A stretch of 11,485 nt of DNA from Desulfohalobiaceae bacterium. Lineage in GTDB: Bacteria; Desulfobacterota; Desulfovibrionia; Desulfovibrionales; Desulfothermaceae. The stretch spans positions 1 through 11,485 of the forward strand of contig JAIPER010000076.1 of assembly GCA_021737115.1 (NCBI GenBank), read 5' to 3'. The first letter of the stretch is position 1; every line of letters begins with the position of its first letter. Positions 1 to 6,494 of the stretch are shown here, piece by piece. Both the position numbers and the translations under genes were made by a program. Below the pieces are notes generated by a model, which was given only the letters and a program-made list of their open reading frames with translations, was not told where the DNA came from and did not search any database.

Positions 1-417
1 GAAAACTCCCTCGTCAGGATGGTGGACCTTGCAACTAATATCATCACCACCGTGGTCGGAAATCCTGATAAAGAACCAGGCTATTCTAAAGACGATGACG
101 GTGGACCGGCCACTGGCGCCACTCTCAACACACCTGTAGATGTCTCCCTGGACCGGGCCGGCAATATCTACATCGCGGATCAAGGCAACAATCGCATCAG
201 GGTGGTCAGCGCCCATAATGGCTATATCTACACCCTGGCCGGCAACGACAGCCAGGGCTACAACGGCACTGGCCTGCCTGCGGTCCAGGCCGACCTGAAC
301 CGCCCCTCGGGCCTGGCCATGGCCGATGAGCGAGGACCGCGGCGGATCTATGTGGCGGACACGGACAACAACCGGATTCGTGTCCTCCTTTACAAACCGG
401 TTCCGGAGTTGTATTGA
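1..417 (+). CDS. NHL-repeat beta-propeller protein, C-terminal part (5' end outside window)
   Basis: The reading frame is open from base 1 and ends at the TGA at 415-417, so only the last 138 residues are seen; the ATG at 19 is internal. Two NHL-type units are visible. Each runs from a G-Y-x-G/D stretch rich in Asn, Gly and Asp, through 'LNTPVDVSLDRAGNIYIAD' or 'LNRPSGLAMADE', to a closing 'NNRIRVV' or 'DNNRIRVL' strand. A third unit is cut by the window edge (its end reads 'SLVRMVDLATNIITTVVGN'). NHL repeats form beta-propellers that bind proteins, peptides or RNA, and bacterial ones like this are usually exported. The signal peptide, if any, lies off the window. The gene runs the same way as the pilus operon and ends 72 bases before it, so a link to the envelope machine is possible. 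No enzymatic activity can be assigned. Confidence 0.9.
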   Translation, partial: ENSLVRMVDLATNIITTVVGNPDKEPGYSKDDDGGPATGATLNTPVDVSLDRAGNIYIADQGNNRIRVVSAHNGYIYTLAGNDSQGYNGTGLPAVQADLNRPSGLAMADERGPRRIYVADTDNNRIRVLLYKPVPELY

Positions 418-441
418 ACGTCATGGTAGAGGCAGTAAAAT
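414..441 (+). promoter_or_regulatory. Candidate sigma-70 promoter for the pilus operon
   Basis: TTGAAC at 414-419 and TAAAAT at 436-441 are separated by 16 bases, overlap the stop codon of the NHL gene, and point at the pilM-like gene at 490. The match is 4/6 in the -35 and 5/6 in the -10. The 72-base gap (418-489) contains no stem with a following T-run, so read-through from the NHL gene is also possible. Confidence 0.35.
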
Positions 442-489
442 CAATCAATATTCAAATCTATTCCATTTTCCTTATTTAATTTTAGGCCC

Positions 490-1584
490 ATGCTGAACCA
501 AGGACAGACTTACCCCATCGGCCTCGACCTCGGGCCTGACGACCTTTTTGCGGTCCAGCTGGAGCGGGCCGGCAGGGGGCTGCGCATCCGGGAGGCCATG
601 CACAGACATCTGGACGCGGACACCGACGGCGATCCCCTGTCCGACAGCTCTTTACCTGGTTTTCTCAAGAAACTCAGGCAAAAAGCCAATTTCCGGGGTA
701 AGAGGGTCGTGCTCCGGCTTGATTCGTCTCAGGTCTTCAGCTTTCCGCTCCAGTTTCAGGCCGAACGTGACGAAGACCCGGAACAGGCCATCCTCAGGCA
801 ATCGGAAAATCATATCCCCTATGCCCTCGAAGATGCGGTTCTGGATTACTCCTGTCTGCAGGCCTTGGACTCAAAAAATCCGACCGGATATGCGTGCACC
901 GTTGTCGCCTCGAGACGGGAATACATCTGCCGCTGCCTGTCCCTGATGAAAGAGGCGGGGCTGGATGTCAGGGTCATCGAGTACGGGGCCCCCTCCTTGA
1001 TTCGCCTGCACGACCATCTCCTTGGGATGCCGCGGGAACCGGCCATTCTCTGCTATCTCGGCCGGAAGCAGACCCTTATCGGCTTCGCCTCCCGGGACCG
1101 AATCTATGCCGAGCGTCATCTGCCCTGGGGCGTGGATAGATGCCTGGACAAACTAAAAAGGAACCTGGTCCAAGACGACGCCCGGGCCAGATGGCTGCTT
1201 GGCAGTTACGGGCTGAAATACGGGCTGCGGACCGAGTTGGAACCGGCCGAAATGGAAAGACTGGACCGGGACACGCTCAGGGCGGTCTATCAGATCATCA
1301 TATCCCCTTTGGAGGAGCTGGTACACGAATTCAACCGACTTTTCGCCTACATCAGGTCCGAGGAACGTCAGGTCCGGTTCGAGGGGACCATGCTCTATGG
1401 GCATCTCCAGGTGATACAGGGTTTAGAGAGCTATCTGGCCGGCAGGATCAATCTGCCTGTTCAAGAGATGGCTCCGGCCGCTCATTTCAAAACAGGCCCT
1501 AAATGCCGGCTCCCGGAAGCGGAGATCGACTCCGGCTTTGCTCTGGCCCTCGGGCTCTCCTTGCGCAGGGTACCATGGCTTTAA
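490..1584 (+). CDS. pilM: PilM/MshI-like actin-fold type IV pilus biogenesis protein
   Basis: 364 residues, close to the usual PilM length. It opens with 'YPIGLDLGPDDLFAVQLE', the place of the first phosphate-binding strand of PilM/FtsA-type actin folds, and ends with 'SGFALALGLSLRRVPWL', the typical PilM closing segment. The middle contains 'RQSENHIPYALEDAVLDY', resembling the PilM region before the second subdomain. There is no signal peptide or membrane span, so it should be cytoplasmic and bind the N-terminal tail of PilN at the inner membrane. In PilM the first motif is usually G-S/T-x-x-x-K and the second D-x-G-x-x-x-T. Here the first reads GPDDLF and the second 'CYLGRKQTLIGF', lacking the Asp, so nucleotide binding may be weakened, as expected for MshI-like relatives. 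The ATG has only a weak upstream purine tract but places the first motif where the family has it. The end overlaps the next gene by 10 bases, which supports coupled translation. Confidence 0.85.
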   Translation: MLNQGQTYPIGLDLGPDDLFAVQLERAGRGLRIREAMHRHLDADTDGDPLSDSSLPGFLKKLRQKANFRGKRVVLRLDSSQVFSFPLQFQAERDEDPEQAILRQSENHIPYALEDAVLDYSCLQALDSKNPTGYACTVVASRREYICRCLSLMKEAGLDVRVIEYGAPSLIRLHDHLLGMPREPAILCYLGRKQTLIGFASRDRIYAERHLPWGVDRCLDKLKRNLVQDDARARWLLGSYGLKYGLRTELEPAEMERLDRDTLRAVYQIIISPLEELVHEFNRLFAYIRSEERQVRFEGTMLYGHLQVIQGLESYLAGRINLPVQEMAPAAHFKTGPKCRLPEAEIDSGFALALGLSLRRVPWL

Positions 1585-2168
1585 AAGACATCAACCTCAT
1601 ACCCGAGGACATCCTGGCCAGGAGAAAGATCTTGCGCAGCATTCGTCTCTGGTCCAAGGTCCTGGCCGGTCTTGTGCTCGTAATCAGCCTGTACTGCGGA
1701 ATCCAGATCAAGGCCATTCAAGAGATCAAGCCTGATGAGAACCGGGTCGCGCAAACCAGAAACGAGCTTTTGTCCCTGGTGGACAGGATCGAAAGCAGCC
1801 AGAAGGAATACAACCGACTTTTGCAAGAGAGGGACAAGCTGCTGGTCCCCTTTGACCGGACTTCGGCCTCTGTTCCCCTGCAGATAATCGCTGACAATCT
1901 CAACGCCCGAACCTGGCTTCGGCAGGTGGAGATCCTGTCAGACCCAGGCCAGGACAACCGGGACTGGTCCGGAAGAATAGACATAAGGGGAGAAGCCCTC
2001 TCCCATGCGGACATCACCGGGTTTCTCCAGGTACTCCAGGGCAATGCCCTATTCCGGGATATGGAACTGAAGTATGCCCAAAAAGAGGACTCCGGCAGAA
2101 CCATGAACGGACGGCTGCTCCCCCTGATCCGGTTTCAAATCCAGGGTAGGCTCGGGTCATCGGGGTGA
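1575..2168 (+). CDS. pilN: PilN-like inner-membrane pilus assembly protein
   Basis: 197 residues. The start at 1575 is chosen over the ATG at 1503 because it begins directly with 'MALKDINLIPEDI'. The INLIP motif (residues 6-10) is the conserved tail by which PilN docks in PilM. A short cytoplasmic, basic stretch precedes one membrane span (about 26-46). A likely coiled coil follows (about 50-88, rich in Glu, Arg and Leu), then a periplasmic alpha/beta domain (about 90-195) of the ferredoxin-like kind that pairs with PilO. The gene starts inside the last codons of the PilM-like gene and ends 19 bases before the PilO-like gene. It should form the inner-membrane alignment complex with those two proteins. 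A GspL-type protein is split here into separate PilM-like and PilN-like chains, as in type IV pilus systems. Confidence 0.85.
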   Translation: MALKDINLIPEDILARRKILRSIRLWSKVLAGLVLVISLYCGIQIKAIQEIKPDENRVAQTRNELLSLVDRIESSQKEYNRLLQERDKLLVPFDRTSASVPLQIIADNLNARTWLRQVEILSDPGQDNRDWSGRIDIRGEALSHADITGFLQVLQGNALFRDMELKYAQKEDSGRTMNGRLLPLIRFQIQGRLGSSG

Positions 2169-2187
2169 GCGGCATGAAGCGGACGGC

Positions 2188-2718
2188 ATGAAAAAAATTG
2201 ACCTCATCTTCCTGACTCTAATTGTAATCCTGACGCTTGCCTATGGCTGCTGGGCGATTTCGGCCACCAGGGATTACCGGGACTTGATTCTGGACCAGAA
2301 AAAAGAGGCCGCTCAGGCAGAACAAGACCTAGGACTGGCCCGAACCAGGCTGCTGAAGCTGAAAAAAGCCCTCGGGGATCTCCAGGAAGACATGAAACAA
2401 CTGACCAGTTATTTGTCGCCCGACCAAAGGCGGGGGGCCTTGTTTCAGGAGATGGACTCCCTCATCAGGGAAGCCGGGCTGACCCTGGTCAATCTCCAGC
2501 CTGGACAGACCGGAAACGTCGACTTGTATCGCAAAAAAAACATGCAGATCATCTGCAAGGGGCGTATTCTGCCGATTCTTGAACTGATCCGGAACCTGGA
2601 AAGCCTGGAGGCCCCTCTGGTCCTGGACAAGGTGCGGATCATTCCCCTCGAGTCGGAAAAGCAGTACCGGCTCCTGATAAACGGGGGTTTGATCCATCTA
2701 TCGGAGGAGGCGGATTGA
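2188..2718 (+). CDS. pilO: PilO/MshJ/GspM-like inner-membrane alignment protein
   Basis: 176 residues with the PilO plan: a short cytoplasmic N-terminus, one membrane span (about 5-26, 'LIFLTLIVILTLAYG'), a coiled coil (about 30-75, heptad-like Leu with many Lys, Glu and Gln), and a C-terminal periplasmic ferredoxin-like domain (about 80-170). Sequence similarity in this family is low, so the call rests on architecture and on the position after the PilN-like gene. The start ATG overlaps the stop of a six-codon open frame (2174-2191), and only a weak purine-rich ribosome site is seen. Alternative names by system are GspM (type II secretion) and MshJ (MSHA pilus). It should dimerise with the PilN-like protein and pass contacts to the next gene's product. 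Confidence 0.75.
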   Translation: MKKIDLIFLTLIVILTLAYGCWAISATRDYRDLILDQKKEAAQAEQDLGLARTRLLKLKKALGDLQEDMKQLTSYLSPDQRRGALFQEMDSLIREAGLTLVNLQPGQTGNVDLYRKKNMQIICKGRILPILELIRNLESLEAPLVLDKVRIIPLESEKQYRLLINGGLIHLSEEAD

Positions 2719-2722
2719 AGGA

Positions 2723-3229
2723 ATGGAACACAGCCGCAAAGAAAAAATCAAACTCTACCTCGTCCTGGCCCTGGTCATTCTATTTGCCGCCGTGGCCTAT
2801 TTCCGCTTTGCAGGGCCAAAAAGCGGGCAAGGGGCCCCTGGCCCTCCGGTCGCTTCCAGAACGAGCGTATCGGTTCCAGAGATCGATATCCAGACCGAAA
2901 GGCCTGTCCTGCCCTTCGAGAAAAGCAGTCTGGAATTACTTGAAAAAATAACCAGGAACATATTCAAACCCGGACAAGGGGTAGACCTGCAGGCCATGCT
3001 ACCCCAAAAGGGCAAGCTTGCCCGGGAGAAACCCGAAAAGCCGGACCTTTCAGGGCTCAACCTGGAAGCGACCATTCTCGGGCAAAGGAAACTGGCCATT
3101 ATCAACGGTCGGATGCTGTTTCCAGGTGACTCTCTGGCCGGTCATCGACTGGTGGCAATCGAAAAGGACAGCGTCCTGCTTAAAACCGACAACTTCCTGC
3201 AGAGACTTAAGATAATGAATCATGAATAA
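2723..3229 (+). CDS. GspC/PilP/MshK-like periplasmic linker protein
   Basis: 168 residues. It has an N-terminal membrane anchor (about 10-29, 'LYLVLALVILFAAVAYFRF'), a Pro/Gly-rich linker (about 30-75), 'NIFKP' near 75, a second flexible Lys/Glu/Pro-rich stretch, and a compact C-terminal beta domain (about 110-165) reading 'LEATILGQRKLAIINGRML', then 'FPGDSLAGHRLVAIEKDSV'. That pattern (a hydrophobic strand, an 'aIING' turn, a 'GD' turn, then 'V.L' strands) is the homology-region fold of GspC, PilP and MshK, which binds the N0 domain of the secretin. The anchor resembles GspC more than the lipidated PilP. It starts four bases after the PilO-like stop, with GGAGG nearby at 2704-2710, and its last eight bases overlap the secretin start. 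Confidence 0.75.
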   Translation: MEHSRKEKIKLYLVLALVILFAAVAYFRFAGPKSGQGAPGPPVASRTSVSVPEIDIQTERPVLPFEKSSLELLEKITRNIFKPGQGVDLQAMLPQKGKLAREKPEKPDLSGLNLEATILGQRKLAIINGRMLFPGDSLAGHRLVAIEKDSVLLKTDNFLQRLKIMNHE

Positions 3230-4814
3230 GAAACGAATCGCTCTCACCTGCGTCTTTTTTGTCTGGTCCCTCTTAAGCTGCATCGAGATCCCGACCCTGG
3301 AGAAGGCCACGGAAAGCAGCCGTCAGGCCTGGGCCGAAAATAATGCCCCGGCCCAGGGGGACTCCGGACAAAATCAGAGCCTGAAACGGTCCGAAGTCCT
3401 TAAGCAGGCGCAGGAACTGCTCGGCCGGACCGGACAGGACCGCTCCAAAGCGGTTGATCAGCAGGTGCAGGAAGAAGAGGAGCAAACCGGCAGTCAGGAG
3501 TTCAGCCTGGATGTCCGGGAAGCCGCCGGGACCAAGCTAAATATCAACGTCCTGGACACCAGCATTCGCAAGATCCTCTCATCGCTGGCCCTGACTCTGG
3601 ACATAAACATCGCCATGGCCAGCGACGTCAGCGGGAACATTTCTCTGCATTTGAACAACGTCGGTCTTAAGGAAGCCCTGCGGGCGATCACCATGGCCGG
3701 AGGCTACACCTATTCCGTGCATGGCCGGGATCTGTACTATGTCTACAAACCCAAAGGGGAGTACCAGCCCGAATCCGAACGGCAGGAGGTGCGCATCTTC
3801 AACCTCCAATACGCCTCCCTGGAAAAGGTCGAGGAGATCCTGGACTCCATGACCGAATCCGGACTGATCAAGGTCCACGAAGATACCCAGACCATCCTGG
3901 TCCAGGACACACCGGAAAAGATCGAGCAAATCGAGTCGGTCATCAAGCAGTGGGACACCATGCCCAAGCAGGTCCTTATCGAGGCCAAGATCCTGGAAAT
4001 CCGGCTGACCAGGGCCATGGACTTCGGGGTCAACTGGGAGCAGGTACTCGGAGACGTCAGAATCGGAACCGGCGGCTTCAGTACCGGAATCCTGCCGGAT
4101 AGCGAAGGGGTCTCTCCGGTTCCCTCCGAAGGGTCCGGGCTCTTCGGCAATATCATCACCGCGGCCGGGACCAGACATCAATTCGCCGCGGCCCTGGACC
4201 TTTTGCAGAGCAAGACGGAAGTCCACTCTCTGTCCAGCCCCAAGATCCTGGCTATCCACGGCAAACCGGCCCGAGTGCAGGTCGGGGGGAAGCAGGGCTA
4301 TAAGGTTACCACCATCAGCGACGGCCTGGCTTCGGAAGACATCAGGTTCATCGACACCGGAACCATCCTGGAAATAACCCCCTATATAAGCGACAAGAAA
4401 ATCCTGCTTCAGGCCAGGCCCAGCATCAACTCAGCTGAAATATCCGAGGGCATCCCCACGGTCACCTCCACCAACGTCTCGACCTGGCTTCTGGCCGACG
4501 ACGGGCAGACCGTGTTCATCGGAGGGCTCATCCAGAACTCAAGGACCAGGGACCGCAACACCGTCCCCTGCCTGGGCAGCATCCCCGGGCTCAATCCCTT
4601 GTTCGGCAACACCCGGAACACCAGAGACAAGGTTGAGCGGGTCATCCTCATCACTCCTTACATCATCGTGCCCGGAGACCAGAAATTGGAGCAGACGGGG
4701 ATCGAAAAGACCAAAGAATTGGAAGAGCGCTTCGAGAACGAACCCAGACTCCAGGAGGAGAAGCTCCTGGAGCAGTTTCTCCACCCGAACAGACCCTGGG
4801 GAGAGGAGGAGTGA
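3222..4814 (+). CDS. Secretin (PilQ/MshL/GspD family), probable lipoprotein
   Basis: 530 residues; the outer-membrane channel of the machine. The N-terminal signal ends in LLSC, so Cys20 is a plausible lipidation site, though Leu at -2 is not ideal. A charged, disordered stretch (about 30-95) precedes an STN/N0 domain (about 104-176, 'LDTSIRKILSSLALTLDIN'), an N1-type domain (about 190-245, 'VRIFNLQYASLEKVEEILD') and the secretin core (about 250-485). The core shows 'QVLIEAKILEIRLTRAMDFG', the transmembrane strands around 'EVHSLSSPKILAIHGKPARV', and the late family motif 'VPCLGSIPGLNPLFG', where Cys replaces the usual aromatic or aliphatic residue. A charged tail of about 45 residues follows. 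With only N0 and one N1-type domain, it is nearer to MshL/PilQ-type secretins than to GspD. Translation is probably coupled, since the start overlaps the previous stop and no strong ribosome site is seen. It is the last gene of the operon. Confidence 0.92.
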   Translation: MNKKRIALTCVFFVWSLLSCIEIPTLEKATESSRQAWAENNAPAQGDSGQNQSLKRSEVLKQAQELLGRTGQDRSKAVDQQVQEEEEQTGSQEFSLDVREAAGTKLNINVLDTSIRKILSSLALTLDINIAMASDVSGNISLHLNNVGLKEALRAITMAGGYTYSVHGRDLYYVYKPKGEYQPESERQEVRIFNLQYASLEKVEEILDSMTESGLIKVHEDTQTILVQDTPEKIEQIESVIKQWDTMPKQVLIEAKILEIRLTRAMDFGVNWEQVLGDVRIGTGGFSTGILPDSEGVSPVPSEGSGLFGNIITAAGTRHQFAAALDLLQSKTEVHSLSSPKILAIHGKPARVQVGGKQGYKVTTISDGLASEDIRFIDTGTILEITPYISDKKILLQARPSINSAEISEGIPTVTSTNVSTWLLADDGQTVFIGGLIQNSRTRDRNTVPCLGSIPGLNPLFGNTRNTRDKVERVILITPYIIVPGDQKLEQTGIEKTKELEERFENEPRLQEEKLLEQFLHPNRPWGEEE

Positions 4815-4831
4815 GCGGTTGGATCCAAGGG

Positions 4832-5773
4832 TCAAAACCGGAGGTTTAGGCTGAGGGCCAAGCCTCCCCGGCTGTTGAACCCAAAACGCAAATCGGTTTG
4901 CTCTTTCAGATTTTGCAGAAAATCACCTCGTAATCTCCGGTTGTGCTTGTGGGTGACATTGACCCCGCTGTAGATGTTGCCCGTGTACCAGCCCAGCTCC
5001 AGGAAGAGGAGCATCCCTCCCAGGACCTCATGTCCCTCCTCGAAGGACTCCCAGGCCGCCAGGGCGAAGAGGGCATTGACCGCAAAGGCCATGGCCGCAT
5101 CCTTGTAGCGATGGACATAAGCATGGCCCAGCCCGGGAATCAGCGAAGCCATGATCCCGGCTTTGACCGGATCCTTGTAGGGCAGCCCACTCCCTTCCAG
5201 ACTCCGCCTGGCCAGCCAGTTGGCTGTATCCGAATACTGGCTCTTCAAGGGCACCTGCTGAAACGCCGTGGAGGCCTGCTGCCAATTCCCCTCCCGCAGC
5301 TCGGCCCAGCCGAGGCGGTAGAGGATCCTGCCCCGCGCTTCGGGCTCCAGATCCCTTTTCAGGAGCTCTTTGTAGTAGCCTACGGCATCGTGCGATCGGT
5401 CCTGCTTGGTCAAGACGTCCCCCACGGCCAGAAGGGTCTTTTGTCTGGTTTCCGGATCGGGATCCAGCCGGAACACACGGGAGAAGGCCGAGGCTGCTTT
5501 CTGGTGCTGGCCGAGCGCGATGCGGCAGCGGCCGATGAGATACCAGGCCCTGGGGACATCCTCGTCTTCCGGAAAGAAGCGGATGAATCTCCGCAGCTCT
5601 CCGATGGCCAGGAGATACTCGCCCTCCTGCATGAGTTCCCGGGCAAACGCGAACTGCTCCTGGCTGCTGACGGTCACCTCGGCGGCCCGGGCCGACCCCG
5701 CAGCTAATCCCAGCCACAGGACGAGGCCGGTTGTGATCAGCACCAGGAGACGCTTACCTGGCCTGTTCTTCAT
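4832..5773 (-). CDS. Exported TPR protein with conserved hydrophobic C-terminal module
   Basis: 313 residues from the ATG at 5773, chosen because 'MKNRPGKRLLVLITTGLV' starts a clear signal peptide (cleavage likely near ARA, about residue 30). The frame stays open up to a start at 5806. Residues about 35-190 hold four TPR-like helix pairs ('EGEYLLAIGELRRFIRFFP', 'ALGQHQKAASAFSRVFRLD', 'DRSHDAVGYYKELLKRDLE', 'EGNWQQASTAFQQV'). Residues about 202-275 are hydrophobic and read 'PVKAGIMASLIPGLGHAYVH', then 'ELGWYTGNIYSGVN' and a basic 'HKHNRR'. This module recurs in exported proteins of deltaproteobacteria and recalls DUF5683-type domains. The last residues alternate hydrophobic and polar and end in Phe (LALSLNLRF), like an outer-membrane beta signal. 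The first 20 bases overlap the YidD-domain gene, and the 3' end is 17 bases from the secretin's. Role unknown; TPRs suggest an envelope scaffold. Confidence 0.82.
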   Translation of the reverse strand: MKNRPGKRLLVLITTGLVLWLGLAAGSARAAEVTVSSQEQFAFARELMQEGEYLLAIGELRRFIRFFPEDEDVPRAWYLIGRCRIALGQHQKAASAFSRVFRLDPDPETRQKTLLAVGDVLTKQDRSHDAVGYYKELLKRDLEPEARGRILYRLGWAELREGNWQQASTAFQQVPLKSQYSDTANWLARRSLEGSGLPYKDPVKAGIMASLIPGLGHAYVHRYKDAAMAFAVNALFALAAWESFEEGHEVLGGMLLFLELGWYTGNIYSGVNVTHKHNRRLRGDFLQNLKEQTDLRFGFNSRGGLALSLNLRF

Positions 5774-6158
5774 GCCACCAGAAATCATTGTTGCCCACCG
5801 GATCATAGATTTTGAGCTCGTCGCCCCGGACCACCCGCTGACTGAGGCTGGTCTCGTCGGCTTCGTGGAGCAGTCGGTCCACCGTCAGGAGCCAGCCCTT
5901 GAAAAAGCCGTGCTTGCGAAAGGCCTGGAGGCTGTAAGCCGAACAGCTGGGGGTGGACGGACAGCGGTTGCTGTCCACGGCCGAGATATTGTCCTGAAAG
6001 AAGCGGACAAACCAGACCCCGGGATTGGCCCGGGTCCGGTCTTCGACCTGCTCTGCCGCCTCTGGCGCTGGACTCTGGTTTTGAACGGCCGCCTTCTGTC
6101 CGCAGCCGGCGAGGATGAGGCACGCGAACAAAAAAAGGGGATATATACGAGTGCACAT
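5754..6158 (-). CDS. yidD: YidD-domain lipoprotein
   Basis: 134 residues. The signal 'MCTRIYPLFLFACLILAGC' ends in a good lipobox (LAGC, lipid on Cys19). An acidic, Pro/Gln-rich linker leads to a YidD (haemolytic-domain) core at about 48-95: 'FFQDNISAVDSNRCPSTPSC', 'SAYSLQAFRKHGFFKGWLL', then 'TVDRLLHE'. The Cys-x4-PSCS-x-Y pattern is diagnostic. Canonical YidD is a small protein encoded by rnpA/yidC and helps membrane-protein insertion. Here the second motif (C-H/N-P) is missing, but a late 'YDPVG' keeps part of the usual 'DPVP'. A lipoprotein signal would put the domain on the periplasmic side, unlike canonical YidD. An in-frame TAA two codons upstream fixes the start. No ribosome site is visible, and a repeat element ends five bases before the ATG. 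It is translated ahead of the TPR gene with a 20-base overlap, so the two probably act together. Confidence 0.85.
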   Translation of the reverse strand: MCTRIYPLFLFACLILAGCGQKAAVQNQSPAPEAAEQVEDRTRANPGVWFVRFFQDNISAVDSNRCPSTPSCSAYSLQAFRKHGFFKGWLLTVDRLLHEADETSLSQRVVRGDELKIYDPVGNNDFWWHEEQAR

Positions 6159-6163
6159 GGTTT

Positions 6164-6279
6164 AAAGCGGGCTTCGCCCGTAACCCAAAGACTCCAGGCC
6201 TCCGGCTCCGCTTCCAGCCCGTAGGGCTTCCAGGCCGGAGGGTAGAGAGCGAGCCTACGCCTCGGAGAGTTCACGGTTC
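6164..6279 (-). repeat. Hairpin-forming dispersed repeat, copy A (inverted to copy B)
   Basis: Read on the minus strand, this stretch matches copy B at 7374-7457. The first block, from 'GAACCGTGAACTCTCCGAGG' to CTCTAC, has one mismatch in about 38 bases. The second block, from 'GAGCCGGAGGCCTGGA' to 'CGGGCGAAGCCCGCTTT', has a few changes. Between the blocks copy A carries about 33 extra bases, themselves able to form an AGCCC-TAC-GGGCT hairpin. The stem GGCTC/GAGCC (6251-6255 with 6204-6208) is kept around the insertion. The element ends five bases from the yidD start codon. Confidence 0.9.
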
Positions 6280-6494
6280 TTATGCTAAATCAAGCAGAAC
6301 GTACAAGCAAGAGAGGAGAAGTGTCAACCTTTTTAAAAACTTGGAGCAACCGCTCACCAGTCCTTCCGTCTTCGCTTCTCAGCTGCGCCCTGACTGGCTG
6401 CTCGGCGGGAAAGACAGATGAAGGGACAGAAACCGATGGGGTTCAGATCTGAGAAAAATGGTGCGGCAAGTCACGACAGACAGCCCACATCAGC
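6280..6494. other. Non-coding gap between repeat copy A and the mazG-like gene
   Basis: 215 bases with no convincing gene. Apart from the candidate minus-strand promoter at 6298-6327, no terminator is seen: no stem with a following T-run on either strand. The gap holds the 3' untranslated region of the mazG-like gene and the upstream region of the yidD gene, both read on the minus strand. Confidence 0.6.
6298..6327 (-). promoter_or_regulatory. Candidate promoter for the yidD-TPR gene pair
   Basis: On the minus strand a perfect TTGACA (6322-6327) is followed after 18 bases by TACGTT (6298-6303), a weak -10. It lies just outside the repeat element, so a transcript starting near 6290 would carry the whole repeat in a leader of about 130 bases before the yidD start. 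The strong -35 is the only real support. Confidence 0.3.

Noticed and set aside
3579..4259. 226-codon open frame on the minus strand inside the secretin gene
   Set aside because: It is antisense to the conserved secretin domains, is Asp/Gly/Leu-rich, and matches no family.
4815..4831. Bidirectional terminator between the convergent secretin and TPR genes
   Set aside because: The gap is only 17 bases and has no stem. A nearby imperfect GGAGG/CCTCC pairing lies in coding sequence with no T-run.
4943..6224. Plus-strand open frames of 254 and 272 codons opposite the TPR and YidD genes
   Set aside because: The minus-strand products have signal peptides and recognisable domains, while the plus-strand translations have none.
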